Source of the DNA: Lichenicoccus sp964246745
GTDB lineage: Bacteria > Pseudomonadota > Alphaproteobacteria > Acetobacterales > Acetobacteraceae
DNA: 64,000 nt
Assembly: GCA_964246745.1 (NCBI GenBank)
Contig: CAXTRK010000015.1
Span: 1 to 64,000 of the forward strand
Reading direction: 5' to 3'
Positions 25,775 to 33,256 of the stretch are shown here, one piece after another. Below the pieces are notes generated by a model that searched no databases, had not been told where the DNA came from, and worked only from the letters and a program-made list of their open reading frames with translations. The translations under genes and the position numbers were made by a program. The first letter of the stretch is position 1. Each line of letters begins with the position of its first letter.

Positions 25775-27457
25775 CTACAGCGGCGACGGTGGCCGCGCGC
25801 GCTCTTCGTCCGCCAACTGCTTGCGTGACAGCTTGCCCACGGCGGTGCGTGGGAGCGAGTCGCGGAACTCGAGCGCCGCCGGCAACTCGTGGCGGCCGAG
25901 ACGATCGACAAGGGCCGCGCGCAACGCCTCCAGCGTAAACGGGGCGGCACCCTCTCGCAGCTTGACGAAGGCCTTGGCGGCCTGGCCGCGATAGGCGTCG
26001 GCGATGCCGATGACGGTGCACTCCTCGACACCCGGATGCTCGTAGATCGCATCCTCGATCACCCGCGGATAGACGTTGAAGCCGCCGGAGATGATCATGT
26101 CCTTCTTACGATCCACGATCGAGAAGTTTCCGTTCGCGTCCATCCAGCCGATATCGCCGGTCAGGAAAAATCCGTCGGCGAAGGCGGCGGCGGTCTCGTC
26201 CGGCGCGTTCCAGTAGCCGGCGGTGACGTTGGGTCCGCGTATGCGCAATTCGCCGGTCTCGCCGACGCGCAGCACACGGCGGGGATCATCGAGGCTTGCC
26301 ACGTCCACTTCGATATGCGGCATCGGCACGCCGATCAGGCCGGCGCTGCGCTCCGTGCCCGGCAGGATGTTGGTGCCGGCGGGCGAGGTTTCCGTCATGC
26401 CCCAGCCGCCGCGCACCGACTGACCGGTCAGTGCCGCGAAACGGTGCGCCACCTCGACCGGCAGCGGCGCGCCGCCGCAACTCGCGACGCGCAGCGATGA
26501 CAGATCGCGCGCGCCGATATCGTGCCGTGCCGCCATGGCAATGAACATGGTGGGAACGCCCGCGAACATCGTAGCCCTGCCCTGCTCGATATCGTCGAGC
26601 GTCTGCGCCGCATCGAAGCGTTGCCGCAGCATGATCTCGGCGCCCCCTTTCAGGCAGCGCAGCAGCACCGTGGTCAGCATGTAGATGTGGAACAGCGGCA
26701 GCACGCCGAGCACACGGTCGTCCGGCCGCCAGGAAAAGCCGGTGCCGGCAAACCAGATCTCGTAGATGGAGGCGGCGGCGCTGAGATTGGCGTGGGTCAG
26801 CATGGCCGCGCGCGGCAGCCCGGTGGTGCCGCCGGTGTATTGCAGCACAGCCACCTCCTCAATCGATGCCTCGGGCCACGTGCCCGGAAGCTGCGCCTCG
26901 CTCAGGCGCGCGAAGCTTATGATGCGCGCATCCTCGGGAATGCTGTCCGCCGCCATGCCGCGGCCCCAGAACGCATCCTCACCGACCACCAGATGGTCGA
27001 GCAGTTCCGCCCGCAGCAAATCCACCGCCTGCGGCACCATGGAAGCGAGATCCGTCGTGATCAGCATGCGGGCGCCACTGTCAGCGAGTTTGCGCGCGAG
27101 CGCGCGGGGCGCGTCCAAAGGACTGAGATGCACGACCCGGCCACCCGCGCGCAGCACGGCGAAGAAGCTGATCGGATGATACGGCACATTGGGCAGATAG
27201 AGCGCGACCGCGACCCCCGGCGCCACTCCGAGGCGGCGCAGCCCCGCGGCGGCGCGGTCCACCATCGCGCCGAACGCGGCAAAGCCGATGCGCCGGCCGC
27301 GAAACTCGATGAACGGCCTGTCGCCATGGGACGCGACCGCCGTGTCCAGCATCCGCGTGAGCGTGGAGACGTGAAGCGGCGCATCCCATGCGAGCGCCGG
27401 CGGATAGGAAGCCTCCCAGGCGAAAGGTCGGCCAGCCACCGCGATTGCTTCCCTCAT
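25775..27457 (-). CDS. AMP-forming acyl-CoA ligase
   Basis: A 560-residue ANL-superfamily ligase that adenylates a fatty or dicarboxylic acid and transfers it to CoA. Motifs visible are the P-loop YTGGTTGLPRAAMLTH, GGWGMTETSPAG (A5), TGDIGWMD (A7), and the hinge/catalytic region VDRKKDMIISGGFNVYP (A8) with the final PRTAVGKLSRKQL lysine (A10). Met at 27457 fits the family length; an upstream in-frame Met at 27496 adds 13 residues. It heads the operon with two PimC/PimD-like dehydrogenases and is divergent from a MaoC hydratase, which would do the next beta-oxidation step. Confidence 0.9.
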   Translation of the reverse strand: MREAIAVAGRPFAWEASYPPALAWDAPLHVSTLTRMLDTAVASHGDRPFIEFRGRRIGFAAFGAMVDRAAAGLRRLGVAPGVAVALYLPNVPYHPISFFAVLRAGGRVVHLSPLDAPRALARKLADSGARMLITTDLASMVPQAVDLLRAELLDHLVVGEDAFWGRGMAADSIPEDARIISFARLSEAQLPGTWPEASIEEVAVLQYTGGTTGLPRAAMLTHANLSAAASIYEIWFAGTGFSWRPDDRVLGVLPLFHIYMLTTVLLRCLKGGAEIMLRQRFDAAQTLDDIEQGRATMFAGVPTMFIAMAARHDIGARDLSSLRVASCGGAPLPVEVAHRFAALTGQSVRGGWGMTETSPAGTNILPGTERSAGLIGVPMPHIEVDVASLDDPRRVLRVGETGELRIRGPNVTAGYWNAPDETAAAFADGFFLTGDIGWMDANGNFSIVDRKKDMIISGGFNVYPRVIEDAIYEHPGVEECTVIGIADAYRGQAAKAFVKLREGAAPFTLEALRAALVDRLGRHELPAALEFRDSLPRTAVGKLSRKQLADEERARPPSPL

Positions 27458-27558
27458 AATGGAATCGAGACTGCTCCGCGCGGCCGGCCGGCACAAGGCT
27501 GGCTTTGCCGGGGCCGATGGAACAGACTGACGCTCACACCTATCCCCGGGAGGCTGGC

Positions 27559-28011
27559 ATGCGGCGCAAGATCACTGTGGACGAGCTCCAGAGCCTCATC
27601 GGCCAGGAACTCGGCGTCTCACGATGGTTCCCCGTCGATCAGTCACGCATCGACGCATTCGCCCGTCTGACCGAGGACGAGCAATGGATCCACGTCGATG
27701 TCGAGCGGGCCAACCGCGAGATCGGCGGCACCATCGCGCACGGCCTGCTGACGCTGTCGCTGCTGCCGGCGATGGGCGCGGACATCTGGGCGATCGAGGG
27801 CGCCACCAGCACGCTGAATTACGGCTTCGACCGCATCCGCTTCACCGCCCCGGTGCCGTCCTCCGGTTCGGTGCGCGTGCGCGAGACTCTGCTCAAGGTG
27901 GAGCAGCGCACCGGCGGCCTGCTCATCACCCGCCGCTGCGCCGTCGAACTGCAAGGCAGCGACAAGCCGGTCCTTGTCGCCGACTGGCTTGGACTTTGCC
28001 GCTTCGACTGA
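27559..28011 (+). CDS. MaoC-family enoyl-CoA hydratase
   Basis: A 150-residue hot-dog-fold protein of the MaoC/R-specific enoyl-CoA hydratase group. The catalytic Asp/His pair is recognisable in DAFARLTEDEQWIHVDVERA, followed by GGTIAHGLLTLSLL. It would hydrate a trans-2-enoyl-CoA formed by the divergent dehydrogenases. The ATG at 27559 has gggagg 5 bases upstream, which decides it against the in-frame ATGs at 27505 and 27517. About 100 bases separate it from the divergent ligase, leaving room for a shared promoter. Confidence 0.9.
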   Translation: MRRKITVDELQSLIGQELGVSRWFPVDQSRIDAFARLTEDEQWIHVDVERANREIGGTIAHGLLTLSLLPAMGADIWAIEGATSTLNYGFDRIRFTAPVPSSGSVRVRETLLKVEQRTGGLLITRRCAVELQGSDKPVLVADWLGLCRFD

Positions 28012-28052
28012 TCTGGCTGCCGACATCGGCGGCACTTTGGTCCAACGCGAGT

Positions 28053-28301
28053 CTAGCGCCAGCGCGCCCATAGATCCGCGCAATGGGCGCAGAGAGCCAG
28101 GAACAGCGCGCCGCAGAGCGTAAACCATGGCGCGCCGCCGAGGGCGAGACGCGTCGTCAGCAGCAAGAAGAACCCGGCCGGCAACATGCTGAGCGCCAGG
28201 CGTGGCGGCACGCCGCGTCCGGTGGCGCGATAAAGCAGCAGCAGCGCCGCGGCCTCGATAACGACCAGGCCGAGAATGGCGTCGACAAGCAGACGGATCA
28301 C
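28053..28301 (-). CDS. small membrane protein at the end of the photosynthesis operon
   Basis: An 82-residue hydrophobic protein with two or three transmembrane segments (LVDAILGLVVIEAAALLLLY; LSMLPAGFFLLLTTRL; FTLCGALFLALCAHCADLW) and short charged ends. Its ATG overlaps the bchO stop in ATGA, so it is the last gene of the 18-gene leftward unit. It shows no match to light-harvesting polypeptides or the small assembly factors I know. Its translation with bchO suggests a membrane role near Mg chelation or pigment delivery, but that is position-based inference only. Confidence 0.65.
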   Translation of the reverse strand: MIRLLVDAILGLVVIEAAALLLLYRATGRGVPPRLALSMLPAGFFLLLTTRLALGGAPWFTLCGALFLALCAHCADLWARWR

Positions 28302-29206
28302 GCCGCTTGCGAACCCCGCAGGTCCGAGACGAACGTGCCGATCAGCGCCGCCACCGCCGCCGGCTGCTCCTCATGCGCGAGGTGGCCAAGTCCCTCCAGC
28401 GTGACCAGCCGGGACTGCGGCAGGATCGCGTGCAGCCGCTCGGCGTCGGCCGGCGGGATCATGCCATCGGCGCTGCCGGCCACCAGCACGGTCAGCACCG
28501 CAAGACGCGGCAGATCGTCGGCCAATGCCCGCAGGTCCCAATGCGCCATCATCTGCAGAGCCGCCGAGACATGACCCGGATTGAGCAGCAGCCGTCGATA
28601 GAAACGCAGTTGCTCCGTATCGAGCTTCGAGCCGGTATTGCCGAGCAGCCGCTCGACCAGGTCGCGATTGGCCGCGTGCAGCGAAAAGATCCATGGCACC
28701 ACGCGCGTCCTGGCCAGCAGACGCGCCGCCGCCGGAAACACCTGCGAGTTCCGCCCCGGCAGCGGCATCAGCGCGCCGTTCAGGCTGAACAGCGCGCGCG
28801 GCCGGATCGTGCCATCGAGGATCATGCGCGACGCGATCGCGGCGCCCGCGGAATGGCCGACCACCAGATCCGGCGCGAAGCCGAGCTTGTCGAGCAGGAC
28901 AGCGAGCCGACGCGCGATCGCGGGCAGCGACATCTGCTCGGCGAGCGGCATGCCGGTAAAGCCATGGCCGGGCAAATCGCACGCCAGCACATGACTGTGC
29001 TGTGCCAGGAGCGGCAACAGACCGGCCCAGGAATGGGTGGCAGCTCCGGTGCCGTGCAGAAGCAGGATTTTCGCGCCCGTGCCCATTTCCTGCACATGCC
29101 CCTTCTCCTGCACATGCCAGCACAGGCCCGCGGCGCGCACGAACCGGCTGCTGTCGCGGTTCGGCCAATCCTGGCCGTCTTGCTCCCAGCGCAGGCCGAC
29201 GGTCAT
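28298..29206 (-). CDS. bchO: magnesium chelatase-associated alpha/beta hydrolase
   Basis: A 302-residue alpha/beta-hydrolase-fold protein of the BchO group, found beside bchI and bchD in purple bacteria and thought to assist Mg-chelatase or handle a tetrapyrrole intermediate; its reaction is not established. The oxyanion region LLLHGTGAATHSW, nucleophile elbow GHSAG and C-terminal GLGHLAHEE histidine are present. Residues about 30-42 contain a duplicated six-residue block (HVQEKG/HVQEMG) from an 18-base tandem repeat. Start overlaps the bchD stop (ATGA), and the stop overlaps the next small gene. Confidence 0.92.
   Translation of the reverse strand: MTVGLRWEQDGQDWPNRDSSRFVRAAGLCWHVQEKGHVQEMGTGAKILLLHGTGAATHSWAGLLPLLAQHSHVLACDLPGHGFTGMPLAEQMSLPAIARRLAVLLDKLGFAPDLVVGHSAGAAIASRMILDGTIRPRALFSLNGALMPLPGRNSQVFPAAARLLARTRVVPWIFSLHAANRDLVERLLGNTGSKLDTEQLRFYRRLLLNPGHVSAALQMMAHWDLRALADDLPRLAVLTVLVAGSADGMIPPADAERLHAILPQSRLVTLEGLGHLAHEEQPAAVAALIGTFVSDLRGSQAA
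29089..29118. repeat. 18-base tandem duplication inside bchO
   Basis: cctgcacatgcc occurs at 29089-29100 and again at 29107-29118, period 18, adding an in-frame copy of six residues near the N-terminus of BchO. The copies differ slightly in the spacer, so it is not a very recent event. Confidence 0.7.
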
Positions 29207-30927
29207 GCCGCCCGCGCCTCCCGCACCGCACGCGACAGCGATTGCGCGTCAGGCAATTTCAGGTAGAGCGCGCCCATCCGTCCGGCCAGTGCTTCCGCCT
29301 TTGTCTCCGGACGCGGCGAGATGTCGACCAGCAAAGCGGCCAGGCCAGCCGCGCGCAGCCGCGTGGCGCACAGTCCGGCTTCCTCGGCGGCCAGCGCCCG
29401 GTCGGCGGTTCCGGCCTGGGTTATGTTGGCGCGGCCGTCGGTCAGCAGCACCACCAGCGGCATCTCGCCGCGCTTGCGCAACGACAAGGCGAGCGTGGTC
29501 GCCGCCTCCAGCCCGGCCGCAAGCGGCGTGCCGCCCCCGCCCGGCAGGCCGGCAAGGCTGCGTCGCGCCCGGGTTAGCGCCGATGTCGGCGGCAGCAGCA
29601 GTTCGGCCTCGCGGCCGCGAAAGGCGATCAGCGCCACGCGGTCGCGACGCACGTAGCAATCGCCAAGCAGCCGCTCGATGGCGCCCTTGGCTTCGGCCAA
29701 CCGGTTCATGGCCGCGGAGCCCGACGCGTCAACGACGAAGATCGCGACACTGCGCGGCGTCTGCGCGCGCGGCGCGACACGAAAATCGCCCGAGCGCACC
29801 TCTACACGCTTTTCGGGGGGGCGCTTTCCAGGGGGGGGCTCTCCAGCGACGCGCTTTCCGGCGACGCGCACGGCCTGCCACGGGGCTGCCGCGCGTAGCG
29901 TCTCCACCACCGCCAACCGCGCCGACGCGGTCGGACGGCCGGCGCGGGCATAAAGCGGCCTGCCATGCTGCGACGCGCGCACCAATGCGGACTGAGAACG
30001 GCCGCCGCCCGCGGGTGCCGCACCCGTTGCCGCTTGGCCTTGCAGCCGCTCCAGCAGATCCGCGGGCAGCGACGCCTGCGCCGCCTCGACAAGACGCTCC
30101 GTCATGGCGTCCGCGTCATTCATATCGGTATCTTCGTCTTCACTCGGCTGTGGACCCGACTGCTCGGGGTGCTGCCGCTGTTGCTCCGGCTCCGCGTGGG
30201 GCAGCACCGTGGCCCGCCAGGCCAGCACCAGCCGTGCCGCGAGAGCCGCATCGGCTTCGCTCACAGCATCGCGGCCGGACAGCGCCGCAGCGGAGCGCGC
30301 CACGCGCAGCGCCAGCAGCGGCGCGCGCAGCGAGGCAATGCCGAGCGCCTGCGCCGTCTCGCACAGAGCCTCGATGATGCGCGCCTCAGAGCGCACGCCG
30401 GCACGTCGGCCGCGTGCGGCGGCGAGCTCGCCGATCGCCTCGAACTCGCTTCTCCGATGCGGCAGCGCCACGCGGAAGGCGGCACGTTCCAGCAGCGCGG
30501 CAGGCGGGGCTTCGTCCTCCACGCCTTCGTCGAGCAGCACGAGTCCGATGCGTGCCGGATCGCGCAGCGCCACGCCGTCGCGCTCCGCCACCACCTCGCC
30601 GGTGTCCAGCACGTGACAAAGCCGCGCCGCCGCTTCGCGTGTCAGACGCTCCGCCATCGGCAGCGCCAACACCCCGCCATCGGCTTCCGCCAGCAGACCG
30701 CGTTGCGCAATGCGGCGTCCGCAAGCCAAGGTGGCGGACAGGTCCAGGCCGCCGAGCAGCCGATCGTCGCTGATGCCGAGCGGACAGCGGCGCCACGGCG
30801 CGAGCAAGGCCAGGAAGGCATCCCGCGCCGGACCGGCGGCCGATTTCAGATGCAGCACCATCCCGGCCGGGTCCAGCGCGAACAGGCGTGCGGCAAGCAG
30901 CGCCTCGTCGCACCGCTCGTCGGTCAC
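29203..30927 (-). CDS. bchD: magnesium chelatase subunit D
   Basis: A 574-residue BchD, the AAA+/integrin-I-domain platform that links the BchI motor to BchH during Mg insertion into protoporphyrin IX. The N-terminal 250 residues are a degenerate AAA+ module without a proper Walker A. A Pro/acidic linker (EDEDTDMNDAD) lies near 290. The C-terminal VWA domain begins near 400 with the metal-ion motif FVVDASGSAAMNR and includes LLTDGRANI. The start is a GTG that overlaps the bchI stop in GTGA; no ATG is in a suitable place. The linker before the VWA domain is encoded by two long poly-G/C tracts. Length is close to that of Rhodobacter BchD. Confidence 0.93.
   Translation of the reverse strand: MTDERCDEALLAARLFALDPAGMVLHLKSAAGPARDAFLALLAPWRRCPLGISDDRLLGGLDLSATLACGRRIAQRGLLAEADGGVLALPMAERLTREAAARLCHVLDTGEVVAERDGVALRDPARIGLVLLDEGVEDEAPPAALLERAAFRVALPHRRSEFEAIGELAAARGRRAGVRSEARIIEALCETAQALGIASLRAPLLALRVARSAAALSGRDAVSEADAALAARLVLAWRATVLPHAEPEQQRQHPEQSGPQPSEDEDTDMNDADAMTERLVEAAQASLPADLLERLQGQAATGAAPAGGGRSQSALVRASQHGRPLYARAGRPTASARLAVVETLRAAAPWQAVRVAGKRVAGEPPPGKRPPEKRVEVRSGDFRVAPRAQTPRSVAIFVVDASGSAAMNRLAEAKGAIERLLGDCYVRRDRVALIAFRGREAELLLPPTSALTRARRSLAGLPGGGGTPLAAGLEAATTLALSLRKRGEMPLVVLLTDGRANITQAGTADRALAAEEAGLCATRLRAAGLAALLVDISPRPETKAEALAGRMGALYLKLPDAQSLSRAVREARAA
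29815..29838. repeat. twin homopolymer tracts (7 and 8 G on + strand) inside bchD
   Basis: Seven G at 29815-29821 and eight G at 29831-29838 are separated by nine bases. They encode the proline-rich link before the BchD VWA domain. Homopolymers of this length are prone to slippage and also to sequencing error; the frame is intact as given. Confidence 0.8.
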
Positions 30928-31997
30928 GGTCCGAACAGTTCCGACACCGCGCGTTCGACGCGAGGCGCTGCACCCGCCTCGTCGAGCGGATTGCGACGCA
31001 GCCGATGCCGCAGCGCGGGCAAGGCGACCGCGCGCAGATGGCCGGTCTGCACGCTCACGGCGCCCTCCAGGCAGGCCAGCGCACGGGCGGCGCGCAGCAG
31101 CGACAATTCGCCGCGCAGCCCGTCGGTGCCCAGCGTCAGGCAGAGCCGCGCCGCCTGTTCCAGCATCGCGTCCGGCGTGGGGAGATCCCGCAGCCGCGCG
31201 CGCGCCTCGTTGATCCGTGTGCGCAGCGCCGCTTCGGCAGCGGCCCATTCCGAGGCGAACTCGGCCGGGTCGCGGTCGAACGCGTCACGTCGGCGCAGCA
31301 CCTCGACCCGCTGCGGCAGCAAAGCCGGCGTGGTCACCTCGACGGCCAGACCAAAACGGTCGAGCAGTTGCGGCCGCAAATCGCCTTCCTCCGGATTGCC
31401 GCTGCCGACCAGCACGAAGCGCGCCGGATGACGCACCGACAGGCCCTCGCGCTCGACCACGTTCTCGCCGGAGGCGGCCACGTCGAGCAGCAGGTCGACG
31501 AGATGGTCCTCCAGCAGGTTGACCTCGTCGATATAGAGGAAGCCGCGATGCGCGCGGGCAAGCAGGCCCGGTTCGAACGCCTTGACGCCCTCGGTCAGCG
31601 CGCGTTCGAGATCGAGCGCGCCCACCACACGGTCCTCGGTGGCCCCGAGCGGCAGATCGACCGTCGGCACGCGCGCCATGCGCGTGCGCGGCTTGCGCGG
31701 ACGCAGCGCACAGCTCGGACAATCGCGCCGGTCCGCCAGCGGATCGCAGCCATACGGGCAATCCTCCACGACGCGTATCTGCGGCAGCAGGCCGGCCAGC
31801 GCCCGCACCGCCGTCGATTTGCCGGTGCCGCGATCGCCCAGCACCAGCACGCCGCCGATGCCGGGATCCACCGCCGCCAGCAGCAGCGCCTGCTTCATCT
31901 CGTCCTGGCCGACAATGGCGGTGAACGGATAGACCAGCCGCGCCGGCGCGTCCCTCCTGGCCGCGACAGGCGACGCGACCGGTGTGAGAACGTTCAT
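30924..31997 (-). CDS. bchI: magnesium chelatase ATPase subunit I
   Basis: A 357-residue AAA+ ATPase motor of Mg chelatase. Walker A is GDRGTGKSTAV near residue 54, Walker B and sensor region are GFLYIDEVNLLEDHLVD and LVGSGNPEEGDLRPQLLDRFGL with the arginine finger. It assembles as hexamers with BchD. The ATG immediately follows the hemA stop (tga-atg), and its own stop overlaps the bchD GTG start, so hemA, bchI and bchD are tightly coupled. Confidence 0.97.
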   Translation of the reverse strand: MNVLTPVASPVAARRDAPARLVYPFTAIVGQDEMKQALLLAAVDPGIGGVLVLGDRGTGKSTAVRALAGLLPQIRVVEDCPYGCDPLADRRDCPSCALRPRKPRTRMARVPTVDLPLGATEDRVVGALDLERALTEGVKAFEPGLLARAHRGFLYIDEVNLLEDHLVDLLLDVAASGENVVEREGLSVRHPARFVLVGSGNPEEGDLRPQLLDRFGLAVEVTTPALLPQRVEVLRRRDAFDRDPAEFASEWAAAEAALRTRINEARARLRDLPTPDAMLEQAARLCLTLGTDGLRGELSLLRAARALACLEGAVSVQTGHLRAVALPALRHRLRRNPLDEAGAAPRVERAVSELFGP

Positions 31998-33239
31998 TCA
32001 GGCACTCCGCTTGAGGCTGAATTCGAACCACTCGGCGCTGAGGCTGTCCACCAGATGGTCGATAGCCGCGTCGCTGTGCAGCGGCGAAGGGGTGATGCGC
32101 AACCGCTCGGTGCCGCGCGGCACGGTCGGATAGTTGATCGGCTGCACGTAGATGCCGTGATGCGACAGCAGCCGGTCGGTCAGCAGCCGGCATTGCACCG
32201 CGTCGCCGACGATCACCGGGACGATATGCGACGGGTTGGCCAGATGCGGCACGCCCGCCTCGTCGAGCTTGCGGCGCACACGCGCCACACGGTTGGCGTG
32301 GAGTGCCCGCACATCGTCCGCGGCGCGCACGGTGCGTATGCTGGCCAAGGCGCCCGCCGCGACCGCGGGCGGCGTCGCGGTGGTGAAGATGTAGCCCGAC
32401 GCAAACGAGCGCACGAAGTCGCACAGCAGGCTTGATGCCGCGATATAGCCGCCGACCACGCCGAATGCCTTGGCGAGCGTGCCCTCGATCACGGTCAGGC
32501 GGTCGGCGACGCCGTCGCGCGCGGCGATGCCGGCGCCCTCCGGCCCATACAAGCCGACGCCGTGCACCTCGTCGAGATAGGTCATGGCGCCAAATTCATC
32601 CGCCGCGTCGCAGAGGTCGGCGATCGGCGCAATGTCGCCGTCCATCGAATAGACGCTCTCGAAGGCGACCAGCTTGGGCACGCCGTCCGGCAGGGCGGCC
32701 AGGCGACGGCGCAGGTCGGCGGCGTCGTTATGGGCGAAGATCTGCCGTTCGGCGCGGCTGTGACGAATGCCCTCGATCATCGAGGCATGATTGCCCGCAT
32801 CCGACAACACGACGCAGTTCGGCATCGACGCGGCCAGTGTGCCCAGCGTGGTCCAGTTCGACATATAGCCGGAGCCGAACAGCAGCGCCGCCTGCTTGCC
32901 ATGCAGATCGGCCAGCTCGGCTTCAAGCTCCACGTGCACCGTGCTGGTGCCGGAGATGTTGCGTGTGCCGCCGGCGCCGGCGCCGAAGCGGTCGAGCGCC
33001 TCGTGCATGGCAGCAAGCACGGCCGGGTGCTGACCCATGCCGAGATAGTCGTTCGAGCACCAGACCGTCACCTCGCGCGGCGCCGGCTCGCCGGGGGCGT
33101 TGCGTCCCAGCGTCGGCGCGCCGTGCAGCGTCGCGCGTGGGTAGGCGCCGGCCTGACGCTCCAGTTCGGCGAACACACGGTAATTGCCTTCCTTGCGCAG
33201 GCCGTCGAGCTTCCACTGGAAAAAGGCCTCGTAATCCAT
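31998..33239 (-). CDS. hemA: 5-aminolevulinate synthase (Shemin pathway)
   Basis: A 413-residue PLP enzyme that condenses glycine with succinyl-CoA to 5-aminolevulinate, the entry to all tetrapyrroles. The N-terminal Phe-rich MDYEAFFQWKLDGLRKEGNYRVF, WCSNDYLGMGQHP, GTRNISGT, DEVHGVGLYG and the PLP lysine in GTLAKAFGVVGGY are ALAS hallmarks. The ATG at 33239 has gggaggg 6 bases upstream; an ATG at 33260 overlapping the previous stop would add seven residues. Its place after puhE resembles the acsF-puhE-hemA order known in several purple alphaproteobacteria and lets PpsR control precursor supply with pigment synthesis. Confidence 0.95.
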   Translation of the reverse strand: MDYEAFFQWKLDGLRKEGNYRVFAELERQAGAYPRATLHGAPTLGRNAPGEPAPREVTVWCSNDYLGMGQHPAVLAAMHEALDRFGAGAGGTRNISGTSTVHVELEAELADLHGKQAALLFGSGYMSNWTTLGTLAASMPNCVVLSDAGNHASMIEGIRHSRAERQIFAHNDAADLRRRLAALPDGVPKLVAFESVYSMDGDIAPIADLCDAADEFGAMTYLDEVHGVGLYGPEGAGIAARDGVADRLTVIEGTLAKAFGVVGGYIAASSLLCDFVRSFASGYIFTTATPPAVAAGALASIRTVRAADDVRALHANRVARVRRKLDEAGVPHLANPSHIVPVIVGDAVQCRLLTDRLLSHHGIYVQPINYPTVPRGTERLRITPSPLHSDAAIDHLVDSLSAEWFEFSLKRSA

Positions 33240-33256
33240 CGACCGTCCCTCCCGGC

